Shown piece by piece: positions 46,174 to 58,493 of a stretch of DNA of 64,000 bases. The notes under the pieces are model-generated. The model made no database searches. It had not been told where the DNA came from and was given only the letters and a program-made list of their open reading frames with translations. Origin of the DNA: Cyanophora paradoxa (taxonomy: Eukaryota > Glaucocystophyceae > Cyanophorales > Cyanophoraceae); the NCBI GenBank assembly GCA_004431415.1, contig QPMI01000129.1, positions 124,001-188,000 of the forward strand, in the 5' to 3' direction. A program made the translations under genes and the position numbers. Within the stretch, counting starts at the first letter, position 1, and every line of letters begins with the position of its first letter.

Positions 46174-47754
46174 TCAGTGGGCGGGGACGGGGGCGGCGGG
46201 GGCCTCGGGGCCGGGCTCGGCCTCCGGGGCGGGGTCGTCGAGGTCCCACTGCACCTCGGGCAGCGCCTCCGCCTCCTTCGCCCCGTTCAGGTCGATCAGC
46301 GCGTTGCTCTGCCCGCCCCGCTTCAGAGAGGAGGAAAGAGGGAATGTGGGCGGGGGGCGGGGCGGGCCTCGGCGCAGAGGTCGGCGACGGAGATGCGCCC
46401 CCGCCGCTCGATGAACTTTGCCACCTTCTCCATCTGCGCTCAGGTGAGCTCAGCTCAGCTCAGCTCAGGAGGAAGCCGCCGGCGCCGGTCCAGGAGGCAG
46501 GGCAGGGCGGGCCTCCTCGCGGGTGACGCAGATGAACTTGCCGCGGTCGTCGATGACGCCCGAGATGCGCCCCATCTGCTCCAGCGTCGTCACCCGGCTG
46601 ATCACGTCCTGCCCGTCCCCCAGCCGCCGTCAGAGGGCGCCGGAGGGCGACGCGGTGTAGCTGCCGCCCCTTCCGATCATCCGCGACGTAACGCTTAGAT
46701 TTCGGCTCGTTACCGCTGCTCATTGTACAACGGCTCTTTGAGCGGCTTGGGCGGACCTGGGGCTTGAGCTTGAAGTGGCCCCCGATCTCGTCCAGCGGCA
46801 CCACCTTCCTCCGCTGCGGATGTACCCCTCTTCGCGGGGGGTGCGGGGTGCGGGGTGGGGCGGGGCGGGGGTGCCTGGATGTAGGCGATGAACTCGGCGA
46901 GGAGGCCCTGGCTCTCGGACTCCTCCTCCACCGTCTTGCTCCCCTCCTGCGCGCGCCCCGCCGCCCCCGCCCCCGCTCAGCCGCCCCCGCGCGCCTCTTC
47001 CGAGGCATGCGCAGCGGCGCGGCGCGCCTGCTCGGTGCTGAACATGTGCTTCCACTTCTCGTACTCCTCCTGCTCCTTCTTCTCGCGCTCCTCCTTCAGC
47101 TTCTGGAGCATCTCCGCCTCGCGCCGCTCCTGCTCCTCCCGATCCTCGTCCTTCTTCTTCCGCGCCTCGTCCCGCGCCTTCTGCTTCTCCTCCTTCGCCT
47201 CCAGCAGCGCCCGTTGCTCCTGCGCCCCGCCGCGCCCCGCTCCGGACCGCCTGTGACCCTCGCGCCGCGCCGCGCGCTCCGCACCTGGCGCCGCTCATCG
47301 CGCTCCTGCCGGTTGCGTTCCTTCTTCGTGCCGCCCTTCTTCGCCCCCGCGGCGCCCTCATCGTCCGAGCCCGCGTCCGCGACGACCGGCTCGTCCGCTG
47401 CCGAGCGCGTCGGCGCTGCGCCCGCGCGGTGGGCGGCCAAATCGCACGCACCACGCTCACCGGCGCCCGCGGCCACCCGGTTGCGCATCGCCGCCAGGCC
47501 TCCGCGCCCGCGCCGCTGCCGGACACCGCCGCGCTCATCGCCGTCGGCCTGTGCGGGGCGAGCCGGGTCACTCGCAGTCACGCTCGTGAGCGCTGCGAGA
47601 GGCGCACTGCTCGGGCGCCGGCCCGCCCGGCCTGCAGCTGCTCGGCGACCTCCTCCGCCGTCTCTTGCGCCGCTTTGTTCCTTTGTGCCTTCAGGAAGGC
47701 AATGAGGAAGAGGGAGAGCATGAGCAGCCCCATCATGGCTGCGATGGCCTCCAT
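46174..47754 (-). CDS. DDRGK1: DDRGK domain-containing protein 1 (UFBP1)
   Basis: Nine exons (47608-47754, 47461-47548, 47285-47415, 46995-47219, 46875-46946, 46757-46813, 46513-46608, 46368-46433, 46174-46308) sum to exactly 338 residues; human DDRGK1 has about 314. An N-terminal ER membrane anchor ([19 protein letters not shown]) is followed by a linker and a long Glu/Lys/Arg coiled coil ([20 protein letters not shown]). Next come the PCI/winged-helix part [30 protein letters not shown] and [20 protein letters not shown], the signature [10 protein letters not shown], and [20 protein letters not shown]. It is the ER-membrane adaptor and substrate of the UFM1 ligase (with UFL1), acting in ER-phagy and ribosome quality control. 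The chain extends about 30 acidic residues beyond the usual end. Four of eight introns are GC-AG. Confidence 0.93.
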
Positions 47755-47822
47755 CTTGGCGGTCTTTGACGGGGGGTCTCTCTCTGGACGGGTACGCGTC
47801 TTGGGCCATCCAAGTTGCTTCG
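47755..47822. promoter_or_regulatory. Bidirectional promoter, DDRGK1 / two-helix membrane protein
   Basis: Only 68 bases separate the start codons of two divergent genes, both for membrane proteins. There is no TATA element; any promoter and both 5' UTRs must fit here or reach into the coding parts. Confidence 0.6.
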
Positions 47823-48177
47823 ATGGCGGGCGAGGCGAGCGCGCCGGCGCCGGCCGGCACGAACCCGCGCACCATCGTCTTCCTACTCACCGCCATCGTC
47901 GTTTCGACCGTGATCATCGTTGTGCGTAAACTCCCGACCTCGCCCCCGCCACGCTCTCTTCGTCGCAGCGAGAGAACGACGCTTCCGCGCGCAGCTCTGG
48001 GAGCGCCACCCGGAGGTGCTGCAGTGGTTCGTGTACGAGACGGCGGACCCCACGGAGAAGACGGTTTCCATCGTCATGTTCTTCGTGGCGTGCGCCCTCT
48101 TCGGCTACATGTCCTCCATCTGCATGGCGCGCGTTGTCACTTCGGCCGCGGATCGCGAGGCGCGTAAGCAGCGTTGA
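47823..48177 (+). CDS. Small two-helix membrane protein
   Basis: Two exons (47823-47925 and 47969-48177) give 103 residues; the donor GTAAAC is read after GTTGTGC because this phase keeps RERRFRAQLWERHPEVL in frame. Helix 1 is TIVFLLTAIVVSTVIIVV, helix 2 is TVSIVMFFVACALFGYMSSI. The loop between them contains RHPEVLQWFVYETADPTEK and the tail is basic (ADREARKQR). This hairpin shape fits small ER or V-ATPase assembly subunits, but I cannot name a family. Its head-to-head position with DDRGK1 suggests shared regulation. Confidence 0.7.
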
Positions 48178-49240
48178 AGAGCTGTGTCTTGCCAGTTGAG
48201 CTCGAGCAACTGTCCCGTGTCGTCAGCGTCGTCCAGGCCGCTGTCTCAACAAGCAACAAGCGACGCCCATATGCATGCAAGGCGGCCCGAGAGCACGCCT
48301 GTCGCAAAACGCAACACCCGACATACTTCGAGCTCACCCGGCCGCGGCCCGCTGGGCGTCGGGCCACCAGCAACTGCAGCTGCAGGCTGCAGCTGCGCAT
48401 GTAAGTGCATATTCGAACGGCCGTACATAAGCATTCGCGAGGCGGCGAAGACACCCCCAGACAAGCACCAGTGGGCCCGCGCCAGCAGCGAACACCGTCG
48501 GCGTCTCGCCCTAGCGTGTGGACAAACGTCGCGCGCCAGTTGAGCTAATCGTCTTTCAGTAGCTATAGCTTTCAGTAGTCGTGTTTAATTTAATCTTCAG
48601 TCGACGAGGCCAGCCTTACAAGAACTTAACAGCTGGCAGGTTTCGCAATCGGCGCGGCCGGCGCCCCCGTACACGTATTGCATGGCTTTACATGTGTGAG
48701 ACCTATAGCTAGCACGAGGCTGCAGCTGGGAGCAGTTGGGAGCTATAGCTAGCTAAAGCGCTAGCTATAGCGCTGGCCCGGCCCGCGGGCTCGAGCTCAC
48801 GTGCACGTACACAGCTGCGGAACTGCCGTTGCATGCGCAGGAGCTGGTCTGGAGCGAGCGCAACTTGGACCGGAAGGGCCATGCACGTCGACGTCGGAGC
48901 TCCGAATTCGAAGATACGTGTCGAACTTTGAGGGCCGAGGGTCGGGGTACGGCGCACAAAGGTTCAGCAGACGCGGCGTTGCAGGAAGCAGCCGGGCGCG
49001 GAACAAGCAGATCGCGGCGTTAGCAAATCTCAGCATTTAGCCAGGTCTTTGGACGGGAGCGCGGCGTGCACCTGGCGGGGCAGTTACGCAGCGAGCGAGC
49101 GCCGCGCGGGGCGGGCGTGCGGCAACTCCTTCAATAGGAGCATAAGAACCATACAACAGCCGATTGCAGTGCATGCGAGGGGGAGCGTGGGAGCTCGAGC
49201 TGCCGGTCGACTCGGAAGTTGGGGTTCCGGCTCGCTTACG
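48178..49240. other. Intergenic, no gene seen
   Basis: About 1.06 kb with short unsupported frames. Several AGCTATAGCTAG-type palindromic words occur at 48558-48570 and 48706-48770. It should contain the 3' UTR of the small membrane protein and the promoter of the next gene. Confidence 0.4.
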
Positions 49241-52200
49241 ATGGGCGATTGGACCGGCCGGGCGCGGAGACGAGCGCTGCGCGCAATCGCGCTCCTCGTT
49301 CTAGGTGAGTGCTGCGCTGCGCTATGCAGTCTGCGCTGCGGATCCTCCGACGCACTCGAGCGAGACCGGTTCGAGTCTCCCGGCTCTCTGACGCTCGCCT
49401 GCAGTGCTCGCGTGCGAGGCCACCGGCGGAAGTGGGCCGAATTGGGATTGGAATAACGACCACACAACATACGAGTTAAACGGACGGACTTTTAAACTCT
49501 GTCCGCGTCCCCCTCGATCTAGCCAACCACCGCCGCTTACCGCCTCCTCGCAGCCGATGTTGCAAGCGACGTTTGGATAATCGATTTGAACCTTTACGCT
49601 AGCGATCACGAATACACCGAGATCTCAGTCTGGGAGGACTACGACATTTATGGCATTATGAAATCCGACAGCCTCTCAAAAATAGAGGTGGAGTTGTGCA
49701 ACAGATTGTGGTACAGCGACTCCTATGAAGAGTCCTGCCCTACGGAAGACGTGAAGCTCTGGCGCTTCCAAGCGGTGCTGCTATTTCGCCCTCTCGCACA
49801 GCGCGGCCCTCACCCGCCGCCTCCAGATCCAACGACCGCTCTACTTCCCGCTGGACGGCAATACGACCAAGGGCGCGAGATTGCTCCTCACGGTACGCCT
49901 GCCGCTGCCGCTGACCGGTCGCACCCGCCCCTCACAACGGGGACAGGCGAAGACCCCGTACACTTTCGATCGCCTTTCCTCGTACACCCTAGAAAAAGAG
50001 CTGGGCTGGTTAAACCTCGTGCACCGGCGGCGGCAGCTTCTCCTGTAGGGAGCTTCTCCTGTTCTCACTCGCGTCCCGCAGACTCAGAATACGGCAACTG
50101 GCGGCGACCAGGTTACTTTGTACGGCTACTGGAAAGGATCCAGCGTCTACCAATCGCGTGCGCGGGGACCTGCCAGCTCGCCGGAGGGGATGCCCTGGCT
50201 CACGTGCGGGGGCGGCAGCGCACCTGGCGGGGGCCGGCCTGGAGATGCGGAACTTCCACCCCGACGGGACGGTCGAGGTCGCATCCAAAGAGATCCTGGA
50301 CGGGGGTGCGCGCGATGGCTCCTCCACACGCGTTTGCTGGGCCCGCGCTGACGGGTCTGGCTCGGCAGCGGTGGACCTGAAGCTGACGATCAAGCACCGC
50401 TTCGACCCGAACAACCTCATGAGCGACACGGCGCACTACGTGGAGGAGCTCAGGCGGGTCGTTGCAGCCTACGTCCCCTGCCCCGTTTCCACTGTCCGCC
50501 CGCTTCGTTTTCGTCGTCATCGTTCTCCGACTCACGGCAGGGCCTTCGCAGGTCTTCCTCGCGCGCTTCGAGGGGAGGAACCACGTGGAGCCCAGCGAGG
50601 TCTTGACGACGATCACGTGGGAGGCGCGCGCGCCCCCCGGCTCCCTTCCGCCCGCCCGCCCCGCCCGCGCCTGACGCTCGGCGCGCATGCACTGCAGGTG
50701 CGGCACCCGCAGGCAGACAAGTCCTTCACGGGCAAATCGCGGGGCGCTCTGACGTCTGGCTTTAACTACACGCTCGTCGAGGGCGTCAGCGAGCGCGTCG
50801 CCTCAATCACCGCCGACCGCACCCGTGCGCCCCGCCGCTGTCCGACAGCCGCCCGCGGCTGACGCCGGTGGCGCCAGTTCCCCGCACTGCCCTCGAAACG
50901 CGCGGAGATACCACTAGGGAGCTGTGGCCCGTCGCCGGGGCCGTCCCGGGTGCGGCGTGGCGCATGCGCCACACGCCGCCGCCGCCGCTGAGGGCGCGGC
51001 GCGCTGGCAGAGCCCCAGGCCTCCTCCCTCGTGTTCTACTTCACTACGAACCGCCCGTGGAGGGAGTTCGCCGACGACGCGGACGGCTTCCAGCTGCAGT
51101 GGCGGCGCGCGGTGGCGCGGGGCTGCCTCGGGGGCGAGCACGAGGCCCACCGCGCCGTCTTCCGCCTCTTCCGCCGCGTCGTCGTCGAGTCCTCGGGCGT
51201 CGTCTCCGCCGAGGTCAGCCCGCCGCCCTCCCGCCACGCCTTGCAGAAGGAGCTGCATCTGACGGCGGCGCCGCGCCCGGTGCCGGCAGATGGAGGTGCT
51301 GGTCGAGGACGGTGCGGCGCCGACCGCTGGCCCCTCCGCCCCGGGCTCCAGCCCCGCCTCTGTCGCCGACTGCATCGCCGGCCTCACGGGGCGTCTCGAC
51401 GAGGAGGGCACGGTATGTGATGCTTCGCCCGAGCCGCGCCACGCCGCGTTTACCCACCAGGCGCCCGCGCCCCCGCAGGTCTTCCTAACGCAGCCGAGCC
51501 TCTCCAAACGTGCGTCGCGCCCCGCCGCCGCCGTCCGCGCCCGCCGCCGCGCCGACGCCGCCCCGCCCTGCCCCGCAGCGGCGCTGAGCCCGAGCCCGAC
51601 GACGCCCCCCGCGCCGCCGGCGTCGACGGCGGCGGCGCCCACGACGCCGCCCGCTCCGGTCCCGACGACGGCGCCGGCCGGGAGCAGCGCGCCGGCGCCC
51701 ACGGCGTCCGCGGCGAGCAACGCGGGCGTCACCACGCAGGCGTGGAAGTTCAGCGACGACAAGAAGACGTCCCTCGCCCCCGAGTCCGGCTGTGCGCTCT
51801 GTGTAGTACCCGCGTGCCCCCCCTAACCCCTCCCCTGAACTCTGTACCGCCAGCCACGCCGGCGAACGGGGCGCTGGTCGGCGAGCTCAGCTTCGCGACG
51901 ATGGACTGGGCCAAGTTCATCGGTTCGCACCGCCCCCTTTTCCTTCGCCATCCCCCGTTTCTGAGCCGGCGGCGCGGCAGAGAGCGCGGGCGGCGGCGCG
52001 CTGAAGGGCCTGGAGGCGGCCCAGGGGTGGGCCAAGACCGCCGCCCAGCAACTGGGGATCGCGGAGGGCACGGTACGCGCCCGCCGGAGTCCCGGATCCG
52101 CATCACAACAAGAAGTAGTAGCCTAACTATCGACGGGGGGGCGGCCAGTTCTCGTTCCTGTCGTTCCGGAAGGGGAGCGTGGTGGCGACCTTCCAGGTGC

Positions 52201-53476
52201 TGGCGCCCACGGCGAGCGTCGCCCAGCGCCTCCGCGCCCCCGGCGCCCTCTCCGGCTTCTCCTTCGACGGCCAGCCCTACACCCCCGTCACCACCGTCTC
52301 CAGGGACCGTGCGCGCGCTCTGTTCTGTTTGCTGCGCTGCGCTGCGCCGCGACTGACGCCGCCGCCGGCAGCTACCGGCGGCAGCGGCGGCGGCGGCGGC
52401 GGCACAGGCGGAGGCGGGACGACGACGACGACGCCGGCGCCGAGCTCGGACAGCGGGGGCCTCTCCGGCGCCGCGATCGGGGCGAGTGCCTGCTGGGATC
52501 GCCGAGCAAGGTTCTCGGGGCCGGCGTTGACCCCCGCCGGCGCAGGGCATCGTCGGGGGCGCGATCGGGGGCGTTCTGCTCGTGGGCGTGGTGGGCTTCT
52601 GCGCGTGGCGCGCCGGCGCCTTCGGCGGCTCCGACGACCGCAAGGCCCTCTCTGCGCACCGCGGCGCCCCGGGGGCGCCCGCCATCGAGATGTACCCCCC
52701 GTCCGCCCAGGGGCCCCAGGGGGCCTCGGCGCCGCCCCTCCCGCGGCTGGACCTGCTGCGGGGGACGCCGCAAGACCCGTCGGCCCCGCCGCAGCGGGGC
52801 CCGATGCCGCCGACGCCGCCGCCGCTGGTGGGGCGCAACCCCTCGCAGCCGGCGATCGTCCTCCCGGGCCCCCTGGCGACCCCGGGGCGCGACGGCCGCT
52901 CGGCCTTCCCCGGGCGCCGCAGCGAGAGCGACGGCATCGACCTGCCGCCCCTCCCCGAGCTCCACGACTCCGTGCGGGCCCCCGCCGCCGTGGCCCACCG
53001 CCCCGCCCCTCCGCCCCGGCCGCCCCGCCGGCGGCGGCGGCGGCGGCGAGCAGCCCGGAGGACGTGACGATCCGAGTGCCGGAGGACGCCCTATCGTGCC
53101 CCGTCTGCCTCGAGATGTACAACCGCCAGCTCGCCCGCACCGCCCAGGTCCTCGCCTGCGGGTGCGCCCCCTCCACGCTTCCTCCCCTCTCAATAAGGAG
53201 GGCGTGAGGCCAACCTGCGGCGGGGGGATGCGATGGCAGGCACACGATCTGTCTGGTGTGCGTGTCGAAGATGGGCGGCATCGACCAGCCGCCCCGCCTG
53301 TGCCCCCTCTGCCGCGTGGTGCGCCCGCCCGAACGCCGCCCGCCCACGCGCCCTGGCGGCGCCCCGCCGGCTGGGTACCCGGTCTGACGCCGACGCGCCC
53401 CGCCCGGGGGCGCGCGCAGCCCTTCCACCCGGACCAGCTGCGGCAGAACCAGGCCCTCATGGCCCTCCTCCCGTAG
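49241..53476 (+). CDS. Secreted-ectodomain / transmembrane / RING-finger protein
   Basis: The start at 49241 gives a signal peptide (RRRALRAIALLVL, continued across an intron as VLACEATGG). A long ectodomain follows in many short exons: DVWIIDLNLYASDHEYTEIS (from about 49560), QNTATGGDQVTLYGYWKGSS (50085), FHPDGTVEVASKEILDGG (50255), LVFYFTTNRPWREFADDADG (51020) and FLSFRKGSVVATFQVLAP (52155). A Thr/Ser/Pro-rich stalk lies at 51580-51720 and a second at 52390-52450. The membrane helix is GIVGGAIGGVLLVGVVGFCA (52550-52605), then a Pro-rich cytosolic part, then a C3HC4 RING (CPVCLEMYN, CGHTICLVC, CPLCR; 53090-53320) with an intron inside it. The end is DQLRQNQALMALLP. It is probably a membrane E3 ubiquitin ligase with an unknown extracellular sensor. 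Exon borders in the ectodomain are only partly solved. Confidence 0.7.
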
Positions 53477-54040
53477 CCCCGCCCCGGCCCCCTGCCCCGC
53501 CCCCTCACGCGTAAGCTTCCGGATCCTCCCCCCGGCCGCGGGATCCCCGCGGCCGCGCGCGAGCGTAGGTATCGCCGCGCGCTCTAGCTCGCGCTTTTTC
53601 TTGCCCTTTTGCTTCGACTCTGTGCGCGGCTTCGGCCGTCATGGCGTAGTCCTTGCCGACGGCTGCCTGCGCCTCTAGATCTTTGCGTGCTTTGCGAGCA
53701 GCTGCAGGCTTAGGCCTAAACCTAGGTAGTCTAGTTGTGTAAGATGTAGCCCTAAGCGTTGTTTTTTAATCTGAAACTCTAGTTCCCCAGGCCGCGCTGC
53801 GCATGCGGCGGCCGACCAGCCAGCCTCCTTCAACGCATCTACCCCCCTAGGCCTCGAACGTGCAGGCGCCCCGGCCCGGCCGCGTAGCTCCACAGCAGGC
53901 GTTGTCGATTGCTCTATTCGCCTCGTGGTGCAGGAGATCTAACGTTAACCCTCTGAAAGCCAGAGCAGGGGCGCCGCCCAGCAGCTTAGCTCGCGGCCTC
54001 GCCGCCGGGCGGCTGGTGCCGGAGAACATAGCTCGAGCAA
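53477..54040. other. Intergenic, no gene seen
   Basis: Region between two plus-strand genes. No exon recognised. A stretch with TAGGCCTAAACCTAGG lies at 53712-53727. Confidence 0.4.
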
Positions 54041-54982
54041 ATGGACAAAGTAACGGTGAGAAGAGCGCCGCAATGCTCCGTCGCCGTCGCTGGGCTCTGC
54101 AGTGAGTCTGCACCGGCGCAACTGACGTTCGCTCGTGTGGCGGCTACCGCGGCGCAGGCAACGCTGGTGGTGCAGCCGGGGCCCATGCGGCTGGCAGAGA
54201 GGGTGAGTGCGGGCCCGGAGCGCACCGGCGGCGCGTACGTCCCGCATTCGACGGTCGCCGACGCTCGCCGGCAGATAGCGCAGTTCGCGGGCCTCGGAAG
54301 CGAGGGCTCGGAGCTCACGATGAAGAAGTTCAACGCGAACATCTCGTCGGCGTTGCGCGCCGTGCGTGCGAGGCTCCTCTGCGACCGCGCCGTTGCATCT
54401 GAGGCGCCGGCGGCGGCAAGCAGGGCGCGGAGGACGAGCTGGGGACGTGGATCCTGGACAGCCGCGGGATGAACCTCGCGCCCATCTCGCAGGGCGACTT
54501 CGAGTACGCCGACGCCGACGGCAACGGGAAGGTCGGCAGCCCGCGCCGCCCCGGCGCCCCCGTCTGGCCTCGCCGCTCCCGGCGCCAGCGTCGCTGATGG
54601 GCGCGCTTCTGATTCGCGCAGCTCTCCAGGCACGAGTTCCTGCTCGCTGGCCTCTCCAACTGGCTCATCGGGCCCGACGTGCGCACCCCGCCCCTCGCGC
54701 GCGCCTCTGCCCCCGGCCCGGCCGGCCCGCCCCGGCGGCCGACGGCCCGCGCAGGGGGCGCCTGTCGAGCTGCCGCCGTCGCTAGAGGCGCAGCTGGACG
54801 CCGAGGGCCCGCCGGAGCCCGAGCTCCCCGTGGAGGAGGAGGCCGCGGCCGCCGGCCCGTACGCGTGGGCCCTGGCCCCGGCTCTGGCTCAGGGCTCCGA
54901 CGTCGCCGAGGAGTGCGGCGAGGAGCTTGGCTGGGCCTCCGCCCACTGCGCCGAGGAGGCCGCCGCGTCCGCTTGGATATAG
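54041..54982 (+). CDS. EF-hand protein with acidic C-terminus
   Basis: Four exons (54041-54361, 54424-54531, 54622-54678, 54755-54982) give 237 residues in frame; the ATG at 54186 is an alternative start. The middle has SELTMKKFNANISSALRA and LGTWILDSRGMNLAPISQGD. An EF-hand loop DADGNGKLSRHE follows, split by an intron after the lysine, with ligands at positions 1, 3, 5, 9 and 12, and then FLLAGLSNWLIGPD. The C-terminus is Glu/Pro/Ala-rich (DAEGPPEPELPVEEEAAAA) and ends ECGEELGWASAHCAEEAAAS. It is probably a calcium-binding protein and a distant relative of the EF-hand genes downstream. No signal peptide is visible. Confidence 0.7.
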
Positions 54983-55512
54983 CCGCCGCGTCGGCTTGGA
55001 TGGATTTTGTAGAGATCTAGAATTCGAAGACCACGCACGTCGATAAGGACGCAGGGTCGCAATCGATATGTCGATATGTATAGCTACCGTACGCGTACGC
55101 CGACGGCGCGCGCTGGCGCCCGCGGCCGAGCTCCGCGGCGCCCCGGCGCCGGCCTGCGCCCGGCCGCAGCGCTAGCGCGGCGCCGGCAAGTGCTAGCGTG
55201 CGGGCGCTAGCTCAGCGGCGGGCTGGCGCGCTGTTTTCGAGTCGAATCGCCAGCTGTTTTCGTCTCTGCTACGTATACCAGCCTGGCAGGAGACGGAACG
55301 ATTAGGTCAGTACCCCCCGGGGCCAAGCGAGCGGCTTCGACCGCCCTTCGCGCGCCACACGCTCGTTCAAGGTACGCAGAAGCGCCTTAGCCGATTGTTT
55401 TACAGTTGAAGACGAGTTCGGAGCCTGAGGACCGTTAGTAACCGACTCGGCACTCCCCGGCATATATAGCGCACGAACCTCGAAACTGTGCTTCACCATA
55501 TCGCCCTTCCTC
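54983..55512. other. Intergenic, no gene seen
   Basis: Contains GCTAGC/GCGCTAGC repeats around 55165-55210 and a CATATATAG element at 55461-55469, about 170 bases before the preferred start codon of the next gene, which could act as a TATA box. Confidence 0.4.
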
Positions 55513-55638
55513 GTGCCCTCGGCTGTTCGCCGGCCGCACGGCCGCGCATTCTCGTCAACCGCCCCCCGACCCGCCAGCCGCGGCCAGCCTCCTATCGGCG
55601 CTCACTCGGCGCGTAACTCCGCGCAGGTCGATCGAAAC

Positions 55639-58377
55639 ATGCGTCTCCGCTTCGGAACCCCCTCCACCGTCCCGGCAGCGCCGCCACCGCCGGCGGCCGC
55701 GGCGCCGGCGCCGAAGGTGGCGGCGCCGTCGGTCGTGGCTGCGCTCGCAGGGAAGGCCGCCGCCGCCCCGCCCCCGCCTCCGCCCCCGCCTCCGCCGGCG
55801 CCGGCGGCGGTGGAGCAGAACTCGCTGAAGGCGTTCGCGGCGTACATGGCGGCCCTGAGCAAGCAGCCAGCCCCCGCCCCCGCCCCCAAGAAGGAGGAGG
55901 AGGAGAAGGAGGAGGAGCCGAAGGAGGCGGCGGAGGAGAAGGCCGACGCCGCCGCCGGCGAGGAGGACGCGGAGGAGGACGCGGCCGGCGAGGAGGCCGC
56001 TGACGAGGAGGCGGAGGGGGGCGCCGGCAAGGAGGAGGAGGGCGAGGAGGAGGGTGGCGAGGAGGAGGCGGAGGCAGAGGCGGAGGAGGGCGAGGGGGCG
56101 GCCGAGGAGGAGGAGGTTGACGGGGGCGCGGAAGTTCCGGCCCCCGCCCCCGCCCCCGTCGCTGTGGCCGCCGCCGTCGCCCCCGCGAACGCCTTCGTCT
56201 ACCCTCCCAACCCGCCCCCCATCGTCGTCGCCAACCCCTCGCCGGCCCCGCCCCCGCCCCGCCTGCCGCGCAGGCCGCCCCCCGGCGCCCAGCGGCACCG
56301 CGCCGCCGCCGCCGCCGCCGGTTGCTGTGCCGGCCCCGCCGCCGCCGCCGCCCGCCGCGCCGGCGTCCGAGACCGCGCCGCCGGCGCCGGCCGCGGAGCC
56401 GGAGGCCGAGGTGGCCGAGGAGGCCGAGGGCGAGGAGGAGGCCGCGGAGCCTGAGCCCGAGGAGGCGGAGGAGGCCGAGGCGGAGGAGGCCGAGGCGGAG
56501 GCGGAGGAGGAGGGGGCCGTCGAGATCCCCTCGCTGCCCTCCCTCGAGTCCCTCGACGCCGAGGCGCGCCCCCGGCCCTCGCGCACCCCTGGCCCCCCGG
56601 CCCGCCCCGCCCCGCCTGAGACGCTCGCCCCGCAGGAGGCGTTTGCGATGGCGGACGTGGACCCCGCCGACGGGCACCTCTCCAAGGACGAGTTCACCAC
56701 CCTCGGCCCGCCCCGCCCCGCCCCGCCCCGCTGCTCGGCGCTGACGTCGCGGGGCAGCGAACGCGCTGCGGCACAGCGGGCCGGCGGTGGCGCCGGAGGA
56801 GCCCGAGGCGGAGGGCGGGTCGCTGGCGCGGGAGCTGGGCCCGGGCCCGCTGGACGGGGTGCCGGGGGCGGGGGAGGCCTCGCGGGGCGTCGAGATCACG
56901 GGGGCCGGGGGCGAGGGCCCCGCCGTCCTCTCCTTCTCCGAAATGTCCATCACCTACCAGGCCCGCCGTACCCCCCGCCCTCCGCCCCCCGGGGGGGGGC
57001 CCGCAGGTCGCTCCCTTCCCGCAGCGCTGATGTGCCCGTCGTCTCTGCCGCAGCTGCCCAAGTTCTGCGGCGTCCACCCCGGCGGCATCGCGCTTGACTT
57101 CGAGCACATGTGCGGGCCCCCTCCTCCGCCCCTTCGACGAGGTCCCCCCTCGCATCTGACCGCGGGCGGGGCGGGCGGGGCGGGCAGCAACCACAACATT
57201 AACGTCGCAAAGGCCGTGGCCGCGATCACCCCGGAGGCCTCGGACGACGCCGTCGGCCGCTTCATCACCCCCATGACCCCCGTGCGCCAGGCGCCCCCTC
57301 TTCCTCCTTCTCGGCGCCCTGAGGCGCGTTCCCGGCCGCCCGGCAGGCGGACTTCGAAGCGATTGACGCCAACCACGACGCCCTCATCGACTACCCCGAG
57401 CTCGCCGTGCGCACCGTACCCGCCTCTCTGCCTGCCCCTTCCCCTCTCCGAGCTCAGCCCATCCGTCGTTTCTGCAGGGCCACCTCGCGGTACCCCGCTC
57501 CCTCCCCCCCCTTCGCCCCTCCCTCCCTCCCCGTTCCACCCCCTGACCCCGGCGGCAGCCGTCGGTCTTCTCGCGCTGGGCCCCCGAGTCGGGTGGGCCC
57601 CTCGTTCTCTGATCGGCTCTTTCAGGTCTAACGTCCCTGTGGCTTGCAGGCGAGCTGATCGACCGGCTGGCGGCCAAGGCCGGCCTCGCGCGCCCGGGCT
57701 CGGCCGTCACCTACGCCGACATCGAGCGCGCCTTCGCCCCGCCCGGCGTCCGCCCCGCACCCCGCCCCTTGGTCTGTCCCGCTAGCTGCCTGACTGTCGC
57801 GTCGCAGACGGGCCCGTTCCCGGCGGCGGCGGACCAGCTGGACCTCTTCATCAACGCGGCGCCGCCGCTGGGCCCGGGCCCCATGCCCCGCGCCGACTTC
57901 GACGAGGCCGACACCGACAACGACGGCAAGGCGCGCGCGCCCCGCTCCGCTCCGCTCCGCTCCGGCTTCTTCGTCTGACAGGCGGCTCCCCGCAGCTGAC
58001 GCACGAGGAGTACTACGCGTTCGCGCTGCGGGAGATCTCCGGCGCCGACGAGGACTACGACGAGGAGGCCGAGGAGGCCGCCGCCGCCGTCGCCTCCGCT
58101 GCCGTGCGCCCGCTTCATCCAGCTGCGCCCCGCTCGCTCTCTCGCTCCCCTTCTCAGCGTCGTCCTCGCAGGAAAATCTGCCCGCCGCCTCGGATGCCCC
58201 GGCCCCCGCCAGCGGTGCCGCCGAGGTGCGGGGCCGGCTGTCCCTTGTGGCACCGCTTGAAAGCGTCGAACTGACGCCGCCGCGCGGGGAAAGCAGGAGG
58301 CGGCCGGCGCGCCGGAGGAGGAGGAGGAGGGCGGCGCCGACGCCGCTTTCGCCGACGACGGCTTCTCGTACCTCTGA
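55639..58377 (+). CDS. EF-hand, Glu/Pro/Ala-rich protein (GPA-like), copy 1
   Basis: The start is taken at MRLRFGTPSTVPAAPPPP (55639), since an acceptor-like CCGCGCAG precedes it; an upstream exon from 55513 is possible. Pro/Ala-rich and Glu/Ala-rich stretches occupy 55680-56560. Calcium-site segments follow: FAMADVDPADGHLSKDEF (56640), FEAIDANHDALIDYPEL (57355), and FDEADTDNDGK joined by splicing to LTHEEYYAFAL (57898 and 57997). Other parts are ITPEASDDAVGRFITPM and GELIDRLAAKAGLARPGSAV. The end is an acidic segment and FADDGFSYL, with the stop at 58375-58377. Composition and EF-hands recall the GPA calcium-binding protein of Emiliania huxleyi coccoliths; homology is not shown. A frame change near 56260-56320 is unresolved. 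Confidence 0.72.
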
Positions 58378-58493
58378 TCTCCCCGCTCCCCCGCGCTTCG
58401 CATTGGGTCCTGCTGAGGCCACAATGTGCAGTAAGGCTCAATGCATGTTAATGTGCGTACAAGAGCCAGAGCGACTGCCGGTGCTGGGCTGCT

